Assembly: GCA_008477525.1 (NCBI GenBank)
Contig: SPDT01000008.1
Location: 558,001 to 622,000 of the forward strand
Direction: 5' to 3'
DNA: 64,000 nt
DNA from: Hypomyces perniciosus
Taxonomy: Eukaryota > Ascomycota > Sordariomycetes > Hypocreales > Hypocreaceae
The notes below the pieces were generated by a model, which searched no databases, was not told the DNA's origin, and saw nothing but the letters and a program-made list of their open reading frames with translations. The position numbers and the translations under genes are program-made. Positions 44,839-56,403 of the stretch are shown here, one piece after another. The stretch's first letter is position 1, and every line of letters begins with the position of its first letter.

Positions 44839-45682
44839 ATGGCCTCTGAGGCGCTGTTCAAACCGGCGCTCATTGTAGTCGACTTTCAGGAGGACTTTTG
44901 TCCGCCGGTGAGATCTTCTTATTTCTCTCTCGTGTCATCCGTTCCCAATCATCCCATCTCTTCAAATCTCATCTTACCCATTTCATTCTATCTTATCCCT
45001 CAAATTCTCATCAACAAGGCTATCATCACTCACTAACATGTTCTGTTTCACCTCTATTTAGAACGGCTCTCTCGCCGTCCCTGAAGGCCGTTCAATCGCC
45101 ACCTCCATCAACACCCTCCTCACTCTTCCCTTTGCGCTGAAGATCGCTACTCGCGACTGGCACCCTCTCAACCATGTCTCCTTTGCAGCAAACCACGCCG
45201 GCGCACAGCCTTTCACGTCCTCACACACCATCGTCCACCCTACAGACCCGTCTCAGAGCTACACGACCACGCTCTGGCCCGTCCACTGCGTGCAGGACAC
45301 GCCTGGCGCACAGCTCGTCCCCGAGCTAAACACCTCCTTGGTAGACGTGGTGATGGACAAAGGCCACAACCCGGATGTGGAAATGTACTCTGCGTTTCGC
45401 GACCCGTTTTGCGTGAGTGTCAGTACGCTGAAGGACAAGTTGAAGGAGCGGGGCGTCACGGATGTCTTTGTGGTGGGACTGGCAGCGGATTACTGCGTGA
45501 GGGCGACGGCGGAGCATGCGCTGGAGGAAGGATTCAGGACGTTTGTTGTGGAGGAGGCGACGAGGCCGGTGATGGCTGAGAAGTGGGAGAGTGAGGGTAT
45601 CAAGGAGGTGGAGGAGAAGGGGGTGAAGATGGTGTCGATTGAAGGGGAGGAGATTGCGAGAGTAAAGGCGCTTTCTTCTTAG
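44839..45682 (+). CDS. pnc1: Nicotinamidase
   Basis: Nicotinamidase hydrolyses nicotinamide to nicotinic acid in NAD+ salvage and removes a sirtuin inhibitor. The exons are 44839-44907 and 45062-45682 (154-base intron with a pyrimidine-rich body), giving 229 residues. Motifs: ALIVVDFQEDF (catalytic Asp15), NGSLAVP, the metal-site ATRDWHPLNHVSF, LWPVHCVQDTPGAQL, the Lys in VMDKGHNP, and the nucleophile AADYCVRATAEHA. All catalytic and metal residues are present and the length matches yeast Pnc1. The gene follows HMG-CoA reductase in the same direction but with its own upstream region. Confidence 0.95.
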
Positions 45683-46190
45683 CGAGGACCTCTGAGAAAT
45701 AGTAAGATATACTGCTGTATATATGGATTCTTGGGGATATATGGAGATGAGCTCTTGATCGTTAGCTATGTGACTTGTTTCCCAACATATGCTTCTCCAA
45801 GATCATAAGGATCAAAAGGAGTAAAAAGAGTGTCACATTTCTGTTCAATAAAATAGCCAAACGATGTTCATTGAGAAGAAAAGAGGAAAATGGTGACAGA
45901 AATGTCGAAAAGATGCCTCTGAGCTTCCCGAGAGCGTTCAGGTTTGCAGGGGACCCCTATTAGGGGAAAGTATAGAATGTAGAAACTTAAACGTAAATCA
46001 AGACCTTGAGTGAATTGATGTTGTTTGAAGGGAAATTTTAGTTAGTGTTTATTGATTGGGTTTTGGAAATAGTTTACGCGTGCATGGTTGCCAGGTGCCA
46101 TCGGATATATAAGGTGTCGAACGAAATCTCATACCTGACAAGTGCCTCTCTCTGAACCTGAACCCTCACGTGGAAACAGCCTCATTCACT
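45683..46190. other. Intergenic region
   Basis: AT-rich 3' flank of nicotinamidase and promoter of the following gene, with a TATA-like tatataagg at about 46105. No gene is supported. Confidence 0.4.
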
Positions 46191-47237
46191 ATGCTTTCCA
46201 GGTTCATTAACCACAGCCCGCAATTGGCATCCCTCACTTATCCTATTTATTCGAGCAGGCCTTCTTCGTTCAGTCTTTGCCCAGGCTCTCCCCTCCAAAC
46301 TCTTCCACCTACACCTACACTTCCTTACCACAACTGGAGCCTTCAACGTCTGAACCTCCTTAGCAACACAACTCCTCGCGCTGTTCTGGTGCCGTTCTCT
46401 CGATCCTACACCTCGCCTTTACGCACCTTAATCTCTCTCGTCCACCTGATGACGGACATACTTGCCCAAGTGGACGCAGTCCGTTCTTGCGGCTGTCCAA
46501 TTCTCCAACTGGGAGGACTTGGTATCGCAACACCAAATGACTCCAATGTTACGCGTACGTCCTGCATGTGTCAAGATCGGCCATTTTCATCCCAAGTTAT
46601 AACATCGGACTGACAACCCGTTGCAGAGAGTCTCACATCCACACACGGCCGCCTCACGGCCTCGCGTTATCGGACACCACCTCTGAGGGGGTGCCTCAAA
46701 ACAAACAATACCACTGAACCTGCGACTCCAAAGACAGTGTCTTTCAAGCCAGATGATGAGCTTGTAACGTGTATTTACTGCGGGTCTCCTCAGACCGCAC
46801 ACGTCATCTTCAGCCCAGAAAGACGGACGGAGTTCAAGCAGCGGCACAAGGAGATCAAGGACTTCCGGTCGAAAAATCCAGAGCCGGAAATCATCTGGCT
46901 TCGGCCCCCTCGCCGGAAGTTCCTCGAGGTCATCAGGTTCATGTTTGACACGATGAAGGTGGATCAGAATCTCGAACTAGCGGATATTCGAAGAAAGCAG
47001 TTGATGCGTGATGCCATGCGAGACGGATGGGCCGACTTTGCACTGTTCGTATGCAAGTCAAAGAATGCGAAACTACTGGGCAAAGTATACTGTCATGTGT
47101 TTTGGACATTTGCCGGAGAACCCGTGGGGACGTATAGGGGCTATGAAAGACTTCACGTCAAATGGGGAGGGCTCAAGGCCAATGTGCCTCAATGGCGATA
47201 CGACAGCCCATGGCAGGCTTTGTCTTTGCTGAACTAA
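46191..47237 (+). CDS. Uncharacterised protein with KTVSF motif
   Basis: The exons are 46191-46554 and 46627-47237 (donor gtacgt, phase 1), giving 324 residues. The N-terminus (MLSRFINHSPQLASLTYPIY) is Ser/Pro/Leu-rich with almost no acid and could be a mitochondrial presequence, or the true start may be a later Met (46449). Around the junction is a Thr/Asn-rich segment with RGCLKTNNTTEPATPKTVSF, similar to the conserved patch of many fungal regulatory proteins and to PP1-docking RVxF motifs. The C-terminal half is dense and conserved-looking: CIYCGSPQTAHVIFSPERRT, RRKFLEVIRFMFDTM, LMRDAMRDGWADFALFVCK and WRYDSPWQALSLLN. I do not recognise the function. The C-terminal exon is firm; the 5' part is tentative. 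Confidence 0.6.
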
Positions 47238-48236
47238 GAAATCGGGGGGGGGGGTTGCACATCTGCTTGGGAGGCACGGCTTGCTTTGGAGGAACAAAAA
47301 CAATTTGCTGGAGTTTGGGACACTTGATCAATTAGGTCGCTGGTATTTGAGAACCGAGCATGGCGAACAGGTCATTGGCATTTGAGTGCCAGTCACGCAT
47401 TATGACAGAGGGTTTATGACGATCAGCATGGAGCATCTCATTGCCTCCCTTTAACGACGAGGTTATTCGTGGTCTGGAATAAGACTGTCTTTTTTGCTGG
47501 CTGCTGATTCCAACTTCCCATGTGATGCCATGTATTACGGTATGCCGTTTGTATACCCTTTGTGTGACTCTTTGTCTTCTCGAGTAGCGGACCGTCTATG
47601 TTCGAGGCTATTGATGTCGCCGACTTCTCCGGCGCGGTGGGCATCATTATCGCGAAGCGGCAGAATAACACGTCGATCGGTCACGAACTTGGTGCTCTAC
47701 TGTGGGTTTACTTACTCTCTGTTGTATAAGAGGGATTCACTCCGACAGGCTTGACAAGGGAAAATGGCAATGAAAATCTCAGGATGTATAGGGGCTTTGT
47801 CGTCTCGATGTGTGTTCAGGAGCACTATAAACACTGTTATCACGTCATGATGAGGGCAGATTTGTTTCGTTAACATCTTCAATTACTCTCTTTCGGTGAA
47901 ATCTTCATCGGATATTGAGATAATGTAGTTTGAGTCCGACGAAGCCACCTTAGAGGTGATAATCGTCTTCTACCCCTCATCGCCAGCGCCATGCTGGTGA
48001 AAACTCGTGTGCCTCCTCCGGCATGAGCTGCAAGGATTCAACATCATGAATCATGTTCTCATAACGGCAAAAGCACTATGTCGATGCCTCTCTAGAGCTT
48101 TTGGTCCCTTTATTTCTCCTCACACGCTTTCCTCTTTCTTCCCGCCATCCACTGGATTTCCGCTTGCGGTCTTGCATAATCTGACTCCTGCGCGGTGTCC
48201 TTAGTCCGGGGAATCGGGGTATGTACAGGGCGATGG
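47238..48236. other. Convergent intergenic region
   Basis: This begins with a G-run (about 47245). Open frames at 47494-47754 (+) and 47438-47671 (-) overlap each other and have no support. Confidence 0.4.
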
Positions 48237-48988
48237 CTACCACACGTACATTTTAAAGTCGCCGTTGGGGTTCTTCTCTAGAGATTCCAAGGTTATGCTG
48301 CCAGATGTGCCGCCGATGGAGGATTCTGCATCCACTTCGTCGGTCTCGGCATTGTCCATGATCGAGGAACGGGGGATAGTGTGTGACAGGGAAGGTGACA
48401 ACACCTGGGTGCTCTCTGCCGGAGGGGACATCCGTGGCTCGTCAGTAGCCGTTGGCGGCGAAAGGGGAGTTGGTTTCTCCTGTGGCTCATCATCTTCGAT
48501 GATGCACTGGCTCCTAGAAGACTTGCTGGGTTGCAGAGTCTCCAGTTCCAGAGACTCATCCAGTCCCTGATTTGACTTGATACCGGATAAGCGGTCCCGA
48601 ACCGCAGTCCTGCTGAATCTTTGGGGTGCTATGATCACTTGAGGAATGCGCTCGTGGCGCTCATCTTCCAGTAGGTACCTCTCAAGAAGTACCATGGGAA
48701 TTGGCGGATCCTGGGGGGTTCGACCGGATGGAGAAGTGGGCTCATCTTGTAGCGAGCAGTCCAGCCTGGGGATATCGAGCGGAATGAACAAGGAAGCCGG
48801 GGGCCTTGCTAGACCAGGGGTAGCGAAGCTTTGGTGTCTGGGTGACAGTCTTCAGTTAGAAGAGAGTAACTGAAGATATGAGGTGTGTAAAGGTGGACTT
48901 GCCCATAAGAGCTCCAGCGATGGTCTTCGAGACTGATGCTGCTGTCACGCCTGGACCGGGTGGCATCTGGAGGAGATTGATGGTCCAT
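48237..48988 (-). CDS. Uncharacterised Ser/Pro-rich protein, GC-AG intron
   Basis: The exons are 48903-48988 and 48237-48837, giving 228 residues from the ATG at 48988; an earlier in-frame ATG at 49081 would add 31 residues. The junction uses a GC donor (gg|gcaagt) and a cccag acceptor, in phase 2, joining SSYG to HQSFATPGLARPP. No GT donor in the region keeps the frame. The protein is rich in Ser, Pro, Glu and Asp and probably disordered, with SRRDSSISLEDHRW near the start, PMVLLERYLLEDERHERIPQ in the middle, and a C-terminus ending SLEKNPNGDFKMYVW. I see no domain; the phosphosite-like RRDSS and the C-terminal hydrophobic end are the main features. Confidence 0.6.
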
Positions 48989-51900
48989 GCTGGAGTGAAT
49001 GATGGAATGAATACCGCCGAGAGGAATAGATAGATGTCTGCAAAGGAAAGAGGAACACTCGATGGTACTGATGGGAACCATGGAGAGAGGCTCCGGAGTG
49101 AAATCGGATCTTTGGCTTGGCCACCGAGCAGAACAGAGAGAGGGGGGGCCGGGTTGTCCTTTTAAGCTTCAGCACAGACTCGAAAGACCCCTCTGCTCAA
49201 GTGAATTGAGCAGTACTCGTAGGACAGGCTGAGATAGGGGGTAGATCTGACGGCTTGGCATTGCACGCCTTCTTGTTTGCGGACCAGCTCTCTCTGTCTC
49301 TCTCTGTCTCTCTCTGTCTCTCTCTGTCTCTCTCTGTCTCTTTCCCACTCGCCCACTCGCCCAGACACCCGGAACCGACCACATCTGTCTGCACGCATGA
49401 GATGTTCCCTCCCGCCCTCCCACTGAGACCACTCCACCACTCCACCACTTCGGCCCCCCTGCAAGGCAGATTACTACCACCTAGATCCTCAACTGCCAGG
49501 ACCCATGACGGTACCGAGTGTACGGCTCACGACCGAGAGAGCCAGCCACTTGTTGTTACCGAGCGAGCGGGTGGGCGTGTGGGCGTGGGGGAGACGGGGG
49601 AGACGGGGCCGATGCAGCCATATTAGCTCACCCGCATCGAATCAGATCAACCCCCCTTTCTTGTCTCTTTTCTCCGTTCTGACGCGTCCACTACTCTCGT
49701 TTTCTCTCTCGGGGAATTGTCGGGGGGGTGTTTGGAAACTGTTGGATTTTTTTTGGATTTTTTGTTGCTGAATGGAAGTGCTCGTAGGAGAAATAGAGGG
49801 GAAGGGGGGGGGGGGGAGAGAGACAGGAGTCGGTGCCGGAGTAATTCCGCGACGGCATCACCATCCTTGGAGGGCAAGTACGAGTAAGTACGGAGTATTA
49901 CCTCTGTTTCGTACAGGTGAGGGAAGTACACTCGTACCTCGAGATCTAGATTTCCGGTCTCCTATATTCCGTAGGTACGGAGTAGAGACTAGTAGTAATT
50001 TCCTTCTTCCACCATATCCTGGTTGACTCTCCGCTTCTTCTTTTTCTTCTTCATCTCTTCTTCATCTTTGTCATCATCTTCTTCATCATCTTCTTCCTAA
50101 AACCACCTATGATCGAGCATCAATGCATCGACTCTCATGCCAGTGATTGACGCGCCGGTTTCAAGCACGTAGGCGCTCATACGGTTTGCCGAGCCTTGCC
50201 GTCCCACACGGTCTTCTTCTACTCGTACGGGTGCCCTCAATCTCCTTTCTCCTTTGGCCCCCAGCCTGCTTCATCTCATCTTCCTATCCCAGTGGTCTAG
50301 ATGTGGCGCTAATGCAAGCAACAAATGGCGACCAGGGAACCCATGCTGGAACTTTGTGGACAAGGCATCAATCACCACGGGAAGTACGGAGTAATAGTGG
50401 TGCTACTGCTAGTATTAGCAGCACGTACGAGTACTACCTATTACTTGGTAGGGTTGCCTTCTATTCACACCCCATGCTCATAATTTTCCCTGCCCGAGGG
50501 GACGGTACGGGCCACGGGGCCCCATCCCGGCGGGGCCTTACCACCAGGCTGGGAAACCTGCAGCAGCCAAGAACCAGCCCCAGGCATGCAGATGCGGTGA
50601 CACGGGCTATCTTGGGCATTGGGGGAGGTTTTGGGTGAGGGATCATCCTTATTTCACCGCATTCGAGACCTGGCCCTCCACCAGCTAATGCAGGATGAGG
50701 CCCAGGAAGTCAATGAGCTGGCATATGGCCGAGACAACAACAGATGCAGCAAACACGGCGGGCCATTCTTTTTCTTCGCTTTTTGTGGGATTTTGGAACC
50801 AGGCCTGCAAATTGGTTGGTGGGCCACCGCCAGGATTGCCTGCTGCCAAGCATGGCGAGCGCCAGAGCGGACTTTTTGACTGGGCCCCTCCGTCCTGGGA
50901 GACGTTAGACATGACCGCGGTCCCAAACTGGCGGGATATCCAGGGGCGGACGGCCACACCCGTCTGGTGGGATTCGTCACGAGGGCGTGTGCGGTCTCTA
51001 CCAAGCTGTCGGTGTTATACTTTGCTACATCCGATTACACAGCATTGTTTGCTGTCGGATGAAGGCCGAGCCAGGGAGAAGCATGAGGGTGGAGGAGAAG
51101 AAACCATGGCCCGACCAGTAGAAGTGTACTGACTGCATCACCAACATGCATGGTACCGGGGGAATCTATCCTGGTTGGCGGGCTTACTGACTGCGAACCA
51201 GCCGAGACTTCCTCCGGCAAGTGATCACCACTCTGTGATGAATGTATGTACGAAGCTAGGATGGGCCATGGATCTCTGCCTTCCTCGAGGTGGCCAATTA
51301 ACCGACCTCGAGCTTCCTCCCTCTTGCTTCTCCCCACTGTGGCCGACTTCTCGTACCAGCCAAAAACAGTACGGCTGACGAATTCTCGACTACAACATGC
51401 TTGTACGCGAGGCTGTAGGACTTTGATGGGTCCGATATCATTCGGATCTCTAAAGACCATGAGCAAGCGTGGAGGGGGATTGGAACGAAATCATACGACT
51501 TTTGACGCATCCTACGACTTTGGCAAGCACCTAACAAGATGGGTAGGGACAGATTGGTGTACGATCCTTGTCTTCTAGAGCTGAAACTTGCTTTTTATTA
51601 CCACGCAACGACATCGAAAGCACGGAGACCCTGCTAATATTACATACAGCCCCGCAATACTAGGCGCCTGCAGACAAGTTCTCTCACACTATACCATTGC
51701 CAGTGGCTGTTGCAGTGCCTATGTACTTCGTACGGGGTAGTGGTGTGTTGTATAACATTGAGTAGCCCGCTTGGGACAAGATGAGAGCCGAGGTGGGCCT
51801 TCTCAACAGTACGGAGTATGGAGTATGGAGTATGCACGTCGGAAAAGGGCCAAAGGAAACAAAAAGGAACCATAGGTTCCCTACATGTGAGAGATGACAT

Positions 51901-52925
51901 TGACTGACTTGATGGGGCTTTCGGCCCGGGCACTTGAATGCGGAAGAGTGCGTATCGTCTCCGGCTACTGTCAAGATCAACTACAAGCATAGAATGACGG
52001 GCTCAACATCTTCATCCGCCTCTGGCTATAGCTAGACGAGTCTTCCACTCTAGGACTGTGTGTTCTAAATATAATCGGCGATTAAAGCCCTCCATGTCTT
52101 TCCTCACCTGATTAGTGAATCGTCGTCTCTCATCCGAACTTTTGAGCCCCATCTGGATTCTCTCGCTTTGGTTCGCTGATGCTTTGCACCAGGCGAGGTA
52201 AGTACACTGCGACAGCAGAAGGAATGTCATCGTGCGATGCGCACAGGTTCTCATATGTGATAGCTCAACCTTGCGTCCGAAGTATATCGGGGAGAAAACT
52301 AAGACTACGTATGGTATTCGCGCCTGCAGCCCGGCTTACACGGACACTCTCAGCTCGCGCCAGTCATGTCTCAAGGCTATGCCTTGCGTATGATCATGTA
52401 TGTGGTTTCCCTCATTCGTATACTTCGTACTGTAATACTAATCATGTGTCGATCGTTTCAGTGAGGACGCCTACGATCGCTTGGTGTTTGTGCTCGCCTA
52501 GACGATATGCTTGAGATGAGTGAGACGGAGAAATCGGCGATCGTTTACTGCACAAGTGCATAAGCGGAACGGCTCTGAATAGGAAAAACTCATCGGACCT
52601 CTCGGCAACAAATGAGATAAACTTCATATGACAAGGATAATTATGAAAGAGAAAAGGGTTTGCGATAGGCGCGAATCCTTCGCTCGCAAACAATGCTGAT
52701 GATGTGGGTTTCATAAGCTGCACATGGCTTTGGCTTCCCCCGCGTTTCCAGAACCATCTCCGGGAGCGGCTCCGCAGCCGGAGCACACCTTAGCGGGAAG
52801 TCTCCAGGATCATGTCTGATACCCCCTCCGTATTCCTTTTCCCTCAACATCATACTCATTCTCCTTTAATGTTGTTTGCTTGTTTCTCAAGACATCATAG
52901 AGAAGAATAGAGCCGAAGACACAAG
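48989..52925. other. 3.9 kb gene-poor region with simple repeats and 9-bp words
   Basis: This is divergent upstream sequence of the Ser/Pro-rich gene (-) and the dehydratase (+). It contains a (tctctgtctc)5 tract, a run of 13 G (about 49804-49816), a ttc/atc-rich tract (about 50035-50098) and four exact TACGGAGTA words (49889, 49976, 50385, 51810). Open frames such as 50695-51132 and those through the repeat look non-coding. A non-coding transcript is possible but not shown. Confidence 0.5.
49291..49340. repeat. Tandem 10-bp repeat (tctctgtctc)x5
   Basis: Five perfect consecutive copies of a 10-base pyrimidine-rich unit. Read on the other strand it creates artificial ORFs of repeating Arg/Glu/Thr/Asp. 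Confidence 0.95.
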
Positions 52926-54307
52926 ATGGCCGCCTTGTCAAACACCCTCCCCCTCACCCGTGATTCCGTCATCGAGGCCCACAAAGCCGTTAAGCAGCAT
53001 GTTCACCGCACGCCCGTGGTGACGAACCAGACGCTCTCGCTGCTCGCATCCACGCCTCGGACAGCGGAAGATCTTAATGGGACGCGCTGGGCTGGAAGGA
53101 CGCCGGCACGGCCAGTGCTGAGACTGTGGTTCAAGTGTGAGAACTTGCAGCGCATTGGAGCATTCAAGGTGCGCGGTGCGTTTCATGCGCTGGATAGGCT
53201 GTTGAAGGAGCCTGGGTGGGTGGAGGGAGGAGGCAAGGAGAAGGGCGTTGTGACGCATAGTTCTGGTAAGGGAATGAGCTCCTCTGTGTCTCTTTTGTGG
53301 TGACCTACTGTTCTATGAGAGGGATTTGTGTGTACTTATGAGAATGAGTTCATGACGTCTAAAGGAGGATGATCTGAACACCTCATTCATCATGACACCA
53401 TCTCATAAACACAATCATGCCCTTTGCCTCTTCTGTTTTACATACATACAAGAAGTTCCCACTAACACAACGTCAAGGAAATCACGCCCAGGCCCTCGCC
53501 CTCGCCGCCCGGGAGAACGGAATCAAAGCTCACATCGTCATGCCGCAAATCTCTATCCCCGCCAAAGTCGCCGCCACCAAAGGCTACGGCGCCCGCGTCG
53601 TCTTCAGCGGCAGCACCAGCACCGAGCGTGAGGCCGTCGCCAATCAAGTCATCGCCGAGACGGGCGCGCGGCTCGTCCCGCCCTATGATCACCCGGACAT
53701 CATGCTCGGGCAGGGCACCTTGGGCCTGGAGCTGCAGGAGCAAGTCCTCGAGAGCCTTGCGTCGCAGTCGTCGTCTGCGGGACAGGCTTTGAGGGGCCCG
53801 TATGAGAAGAGCGAGAAAGGCTTGGATGCTATCATTGCTCCGTGTGGTGGTGGCGGCATGCTCTCCGGCGTGGCGCTGAGTTGCGAGGGGACTGGCATCA
53901 AAGTCTTCGGCGCTGAGCCGTCTTTCCAGGGTGCTGATGATTCAAAGCGCGGGTACGAGTCCGGACAGCGTATTCCAACTGTGTCATCCCTCACCATCGC
54001 CGATGGGCTGCGCACGCCCATGGGTGAGAACCCCTGGAAGGTGATCTTTGAACGCCGTCTGGTGGGTAGCATATACAGCGTCACGGAGGAGGAGATCACG
54101 GCTGCGATGAGATTGGTGTATGAGCGCATGAAGCTTGTGGTTGAGCCGAGTGCGTGTGTGGGACTGGCGGTTGCGCTGTTCGATGAGGACTTTAGGAGTA
54201 TGGTTGAGAAAGAGGCGGGTGAGGAGGGATGGGATCTGGGGATTGTGTTTAGCGGAGGCAATGTGGCCATCGATGCGCTTGGGAAGTTGTTCGCGGAAGC
54301 GAAGTGA
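52926..54307 (+). CDS. L-serine/threonine dehydratase (PLP, serine racemase-like)
   Basis: This is a fold-type II PLP enzyme that deaminates serine and/or threonine. The exons are 52926-53265 and 53478-54307; the 212-base intron is the longest in a clear gene here. The protein is 389 residues. The PLP lysine lies in GAFKVRGA (Lys81), the substrate loop SSGNHAQALALAAREN spans the junction, and the phosphate-binding glycine loop is PCGGGGMLSG. TIADGLRTPMGENPWKVIFE and SGGNVAID near the end are typical of serine racemase/threonine dehydratase homologues. There is no C-terminal ACT domain, so it is not the feedback-regulated biosynthetic Ilv1 type. Serine racemase activity is possible. The gene is convergent with the DHA1 transporter, with 192 bases between stops. 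Confidence 0.92.
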
Positions 54308-54499
54308 ATGAGTGAAGACTCCGATAGAGTGGCAAGGGGATAACCTGAGATGCTATCATGAGACCGGACAATAGAAGTTGCCAATAGAGTTCATCATTAA
54401 TCATACCTATCATTACTATTCATAGATAGAGGGATATCATCAACAAACAAAAAAACAAACAAACGCTGTTCCGCCAAGTATTATCGACGGAAATGCAAC

Positions 54500-56403
54500 T
54501 CATTTCATATCTTTAAACGCCTCGTCCATATCCTTCCTCCACCTTGACGCATTCCGCCGTAGTGTGAAGATACCCAAGAACCCAGCCACCATGCAAAACA
54601 AGGAGAGGGTAGTGAATACCCAGCCCGCGCCGATGGCGTTGATCCATGGAGCAGCGACTATGACGCCCACGCAGCTGAGAATGTTGCGGACGAAGTTGTT
54701 CACGGCCACTCCAGCTGAGCTCTTCTTGCGAACGAATTCGGTAAGCATGGTCGTTGCCGTGGACTATGAAACATAATTAGCATGGCAAACACCTAGATAA
54801 TGATAACAGATGAAAGGGCCAAAGAGGTTTGGGACTTACAAACACAATCATTGAAGAGACGCCAAAGATAAAACTGCCAATGGCCGGGACAATCCAGATG
54901 ACGCCGTAATTCAGAGTCCATCCGTACATCAGCAGGCCGAGGGGGTACAAGGTGGTAGCCAGCCACATATTCTCCCTCATGCGATCCTCGGGCAAGTAAA
55001 TCAACTTTCCGTTTTCATCATACCGATTCGCCTTCTTGGCCTCCCTGGCCATGATGCTGTCGAGCCACCGCCCGCCGAAGAACGAGGCCACAAAGTATCC
55101 CAGACCAGCGGGTACGTACAAGAGGCCCACGATGAGCTGGCTGTAGTTGTACGGCGGCTGGGAGAACTTTTGCTGTATCGAGACGTTTTGAACGAAGAGC
55201 GCGCCAAAGGCGATGGCACCGACCGAGACGGTGATGAGCACGGGTGGGAAGCGGAGGAACAGCAGCACGCTCATGGGGTCGATGAAGAATCTCCTGAGGC
55301 CGGCGGCAAGCTTCTTGGTGCGCACCTTGGCAGACTCGGTTGTCGTCATGCGACGAAGCAATTCAGGCTCCGTGGGCGTCTCGTCTGTTTTCTTCCGAGC
55401 TAGAGTCTCGGGGAGCAAGAATAAGAGCATGATGAAGATGATGAAGCCATATATGGCAAGGAACCACATGGTGGCCTTCCACCCAAATGCCTGAGCCAAA
55501 GCACCGCCTACGATGGGCGCAATCAAAGGTCCTAGCAGCGGACCAAGGTAAAACATACTCATGGCGCGGCCGCGTTCTCGCGATTCCCAAATGTCAGCGA
55601 TGGTACCCGCTCCAACAGCCTGGACACTGGCAGAGGCACCGCCAGTCAAGATACGGAAGACGATGAGCATAGCAATATTGGTGCTAATTGCGCTGCAGAT
55701 GGCAAAGACGACGAAAAGGGCGAAGGAGATGAGGTAGATTGAGCGGCGGCCGAACTGCTCCGAGAAGGAGGACCACCACAGGGGAAAGATGGACATGGAG
55801 ATCATGTACAAGGCCACAGACAGGTTGGTGACTGTTTCGTTGGTGTGTAGCTCTTTCGTAATAGCCGGCAGAGCAGCTACAAGATGCGGACAAGAACCTG
55901 TTAGAACATCATCACTATACATGGAAAGGCTTGGACGCACGATAGAAGATGGAGGAACCCAGCGGCGCACCGGCCGTGGCAAGGGCAATTGTCAGGGTAA
56001 TGCCCCATTTCGTCGAGTTTTTATACTCGTACGGTCTCTCCACCTCGGGAACGATGGTGAGACGGCCAAACAGGCCTCGTCTCTGCGAGCGAGGGACGAT
56101 TGTCAGGGCACGCGAGCGGGCAGACGAAGCTCGAGACCTGGATCGGCGAGACGCTCTATCGGCGTCGGCACCAGGGCCTAAAGGGCTTCTTGTTCCAAGA
56201 CTGATGGTAGGGATGAGAGCGTCATGATGAAGTTGAGGTTCGTGTTTTTCATGATCATGATCATCATGTTCGTCTCCATGGGCTGAGTGAGTGTCGGCAG
56301 TGGTGTCTGAGTGAGTGGACGAAGAAAGCCTGCGTTGCGCCTCGACATCATGAGCCTCGACATCGTGTAAGCCGTCGCCGGCTTTTTCTGGATCTAATGC
56401 CAT
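54500..56403 (-). CDS. MFS drug/polyamine:H+ antiporter (DHA1, Tpo-like)
   Basis: This is a major-facilitator plasma-membrane exporter of the 12-span DHA1 family. The exons are 55941-56403, 54840-55876 and 54500-54763, giving 587 residues. A long cytosolic N-terminus (about 130 residues) is rich in His, Asp, Ser and Arg (THSAHGDEHDDHDHEKH). The transport core opens FYPALPAITKELHTNETVTN across the junction, with the family motif SEQFGRRSIYLISF after span 2, GGASASVQAVGAGTIADIWE, ERGRAMSMFYLGPLLGPLIA in span 5, a charged central loop, and STATTMLTEFVRKKSSAGVA near span 11. The Pro in FYPALP is created at the splice, as expected in the family. Substrates cannot be inferred beyond drugs, organic acids or polyamines. 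Confidence 0.92.

Noticed and set aside
37259..45682. EFE homologue, HMG-CoA reductase and nicotinamidase as a secondary-metabolite cluster
   Set aside because: No polyketide synthase, peptide synthetase, terpene cyclase, P450 or pathway regulator is present, and the genes are separated by ordinary promoters.
49162..49480. Minus-strand ORFs with repeating Arg/Glu/Thr/Asp
   Set aside because: They are produced by the (tctctgtctc)5 tandem repeat in three frames; no non-repeat support.
50619..51132. Plus-strand ORFs of 86 and 145 codons
   Set aside because: Composition and lack of homology do not suggest coding, and minus-strand frames of similar length overlap.
53689..54384. 231-codon minus-strand ORF
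   Set aside because: It is the mirror of the dehydratase coding sequence, a codon-bias shadow.
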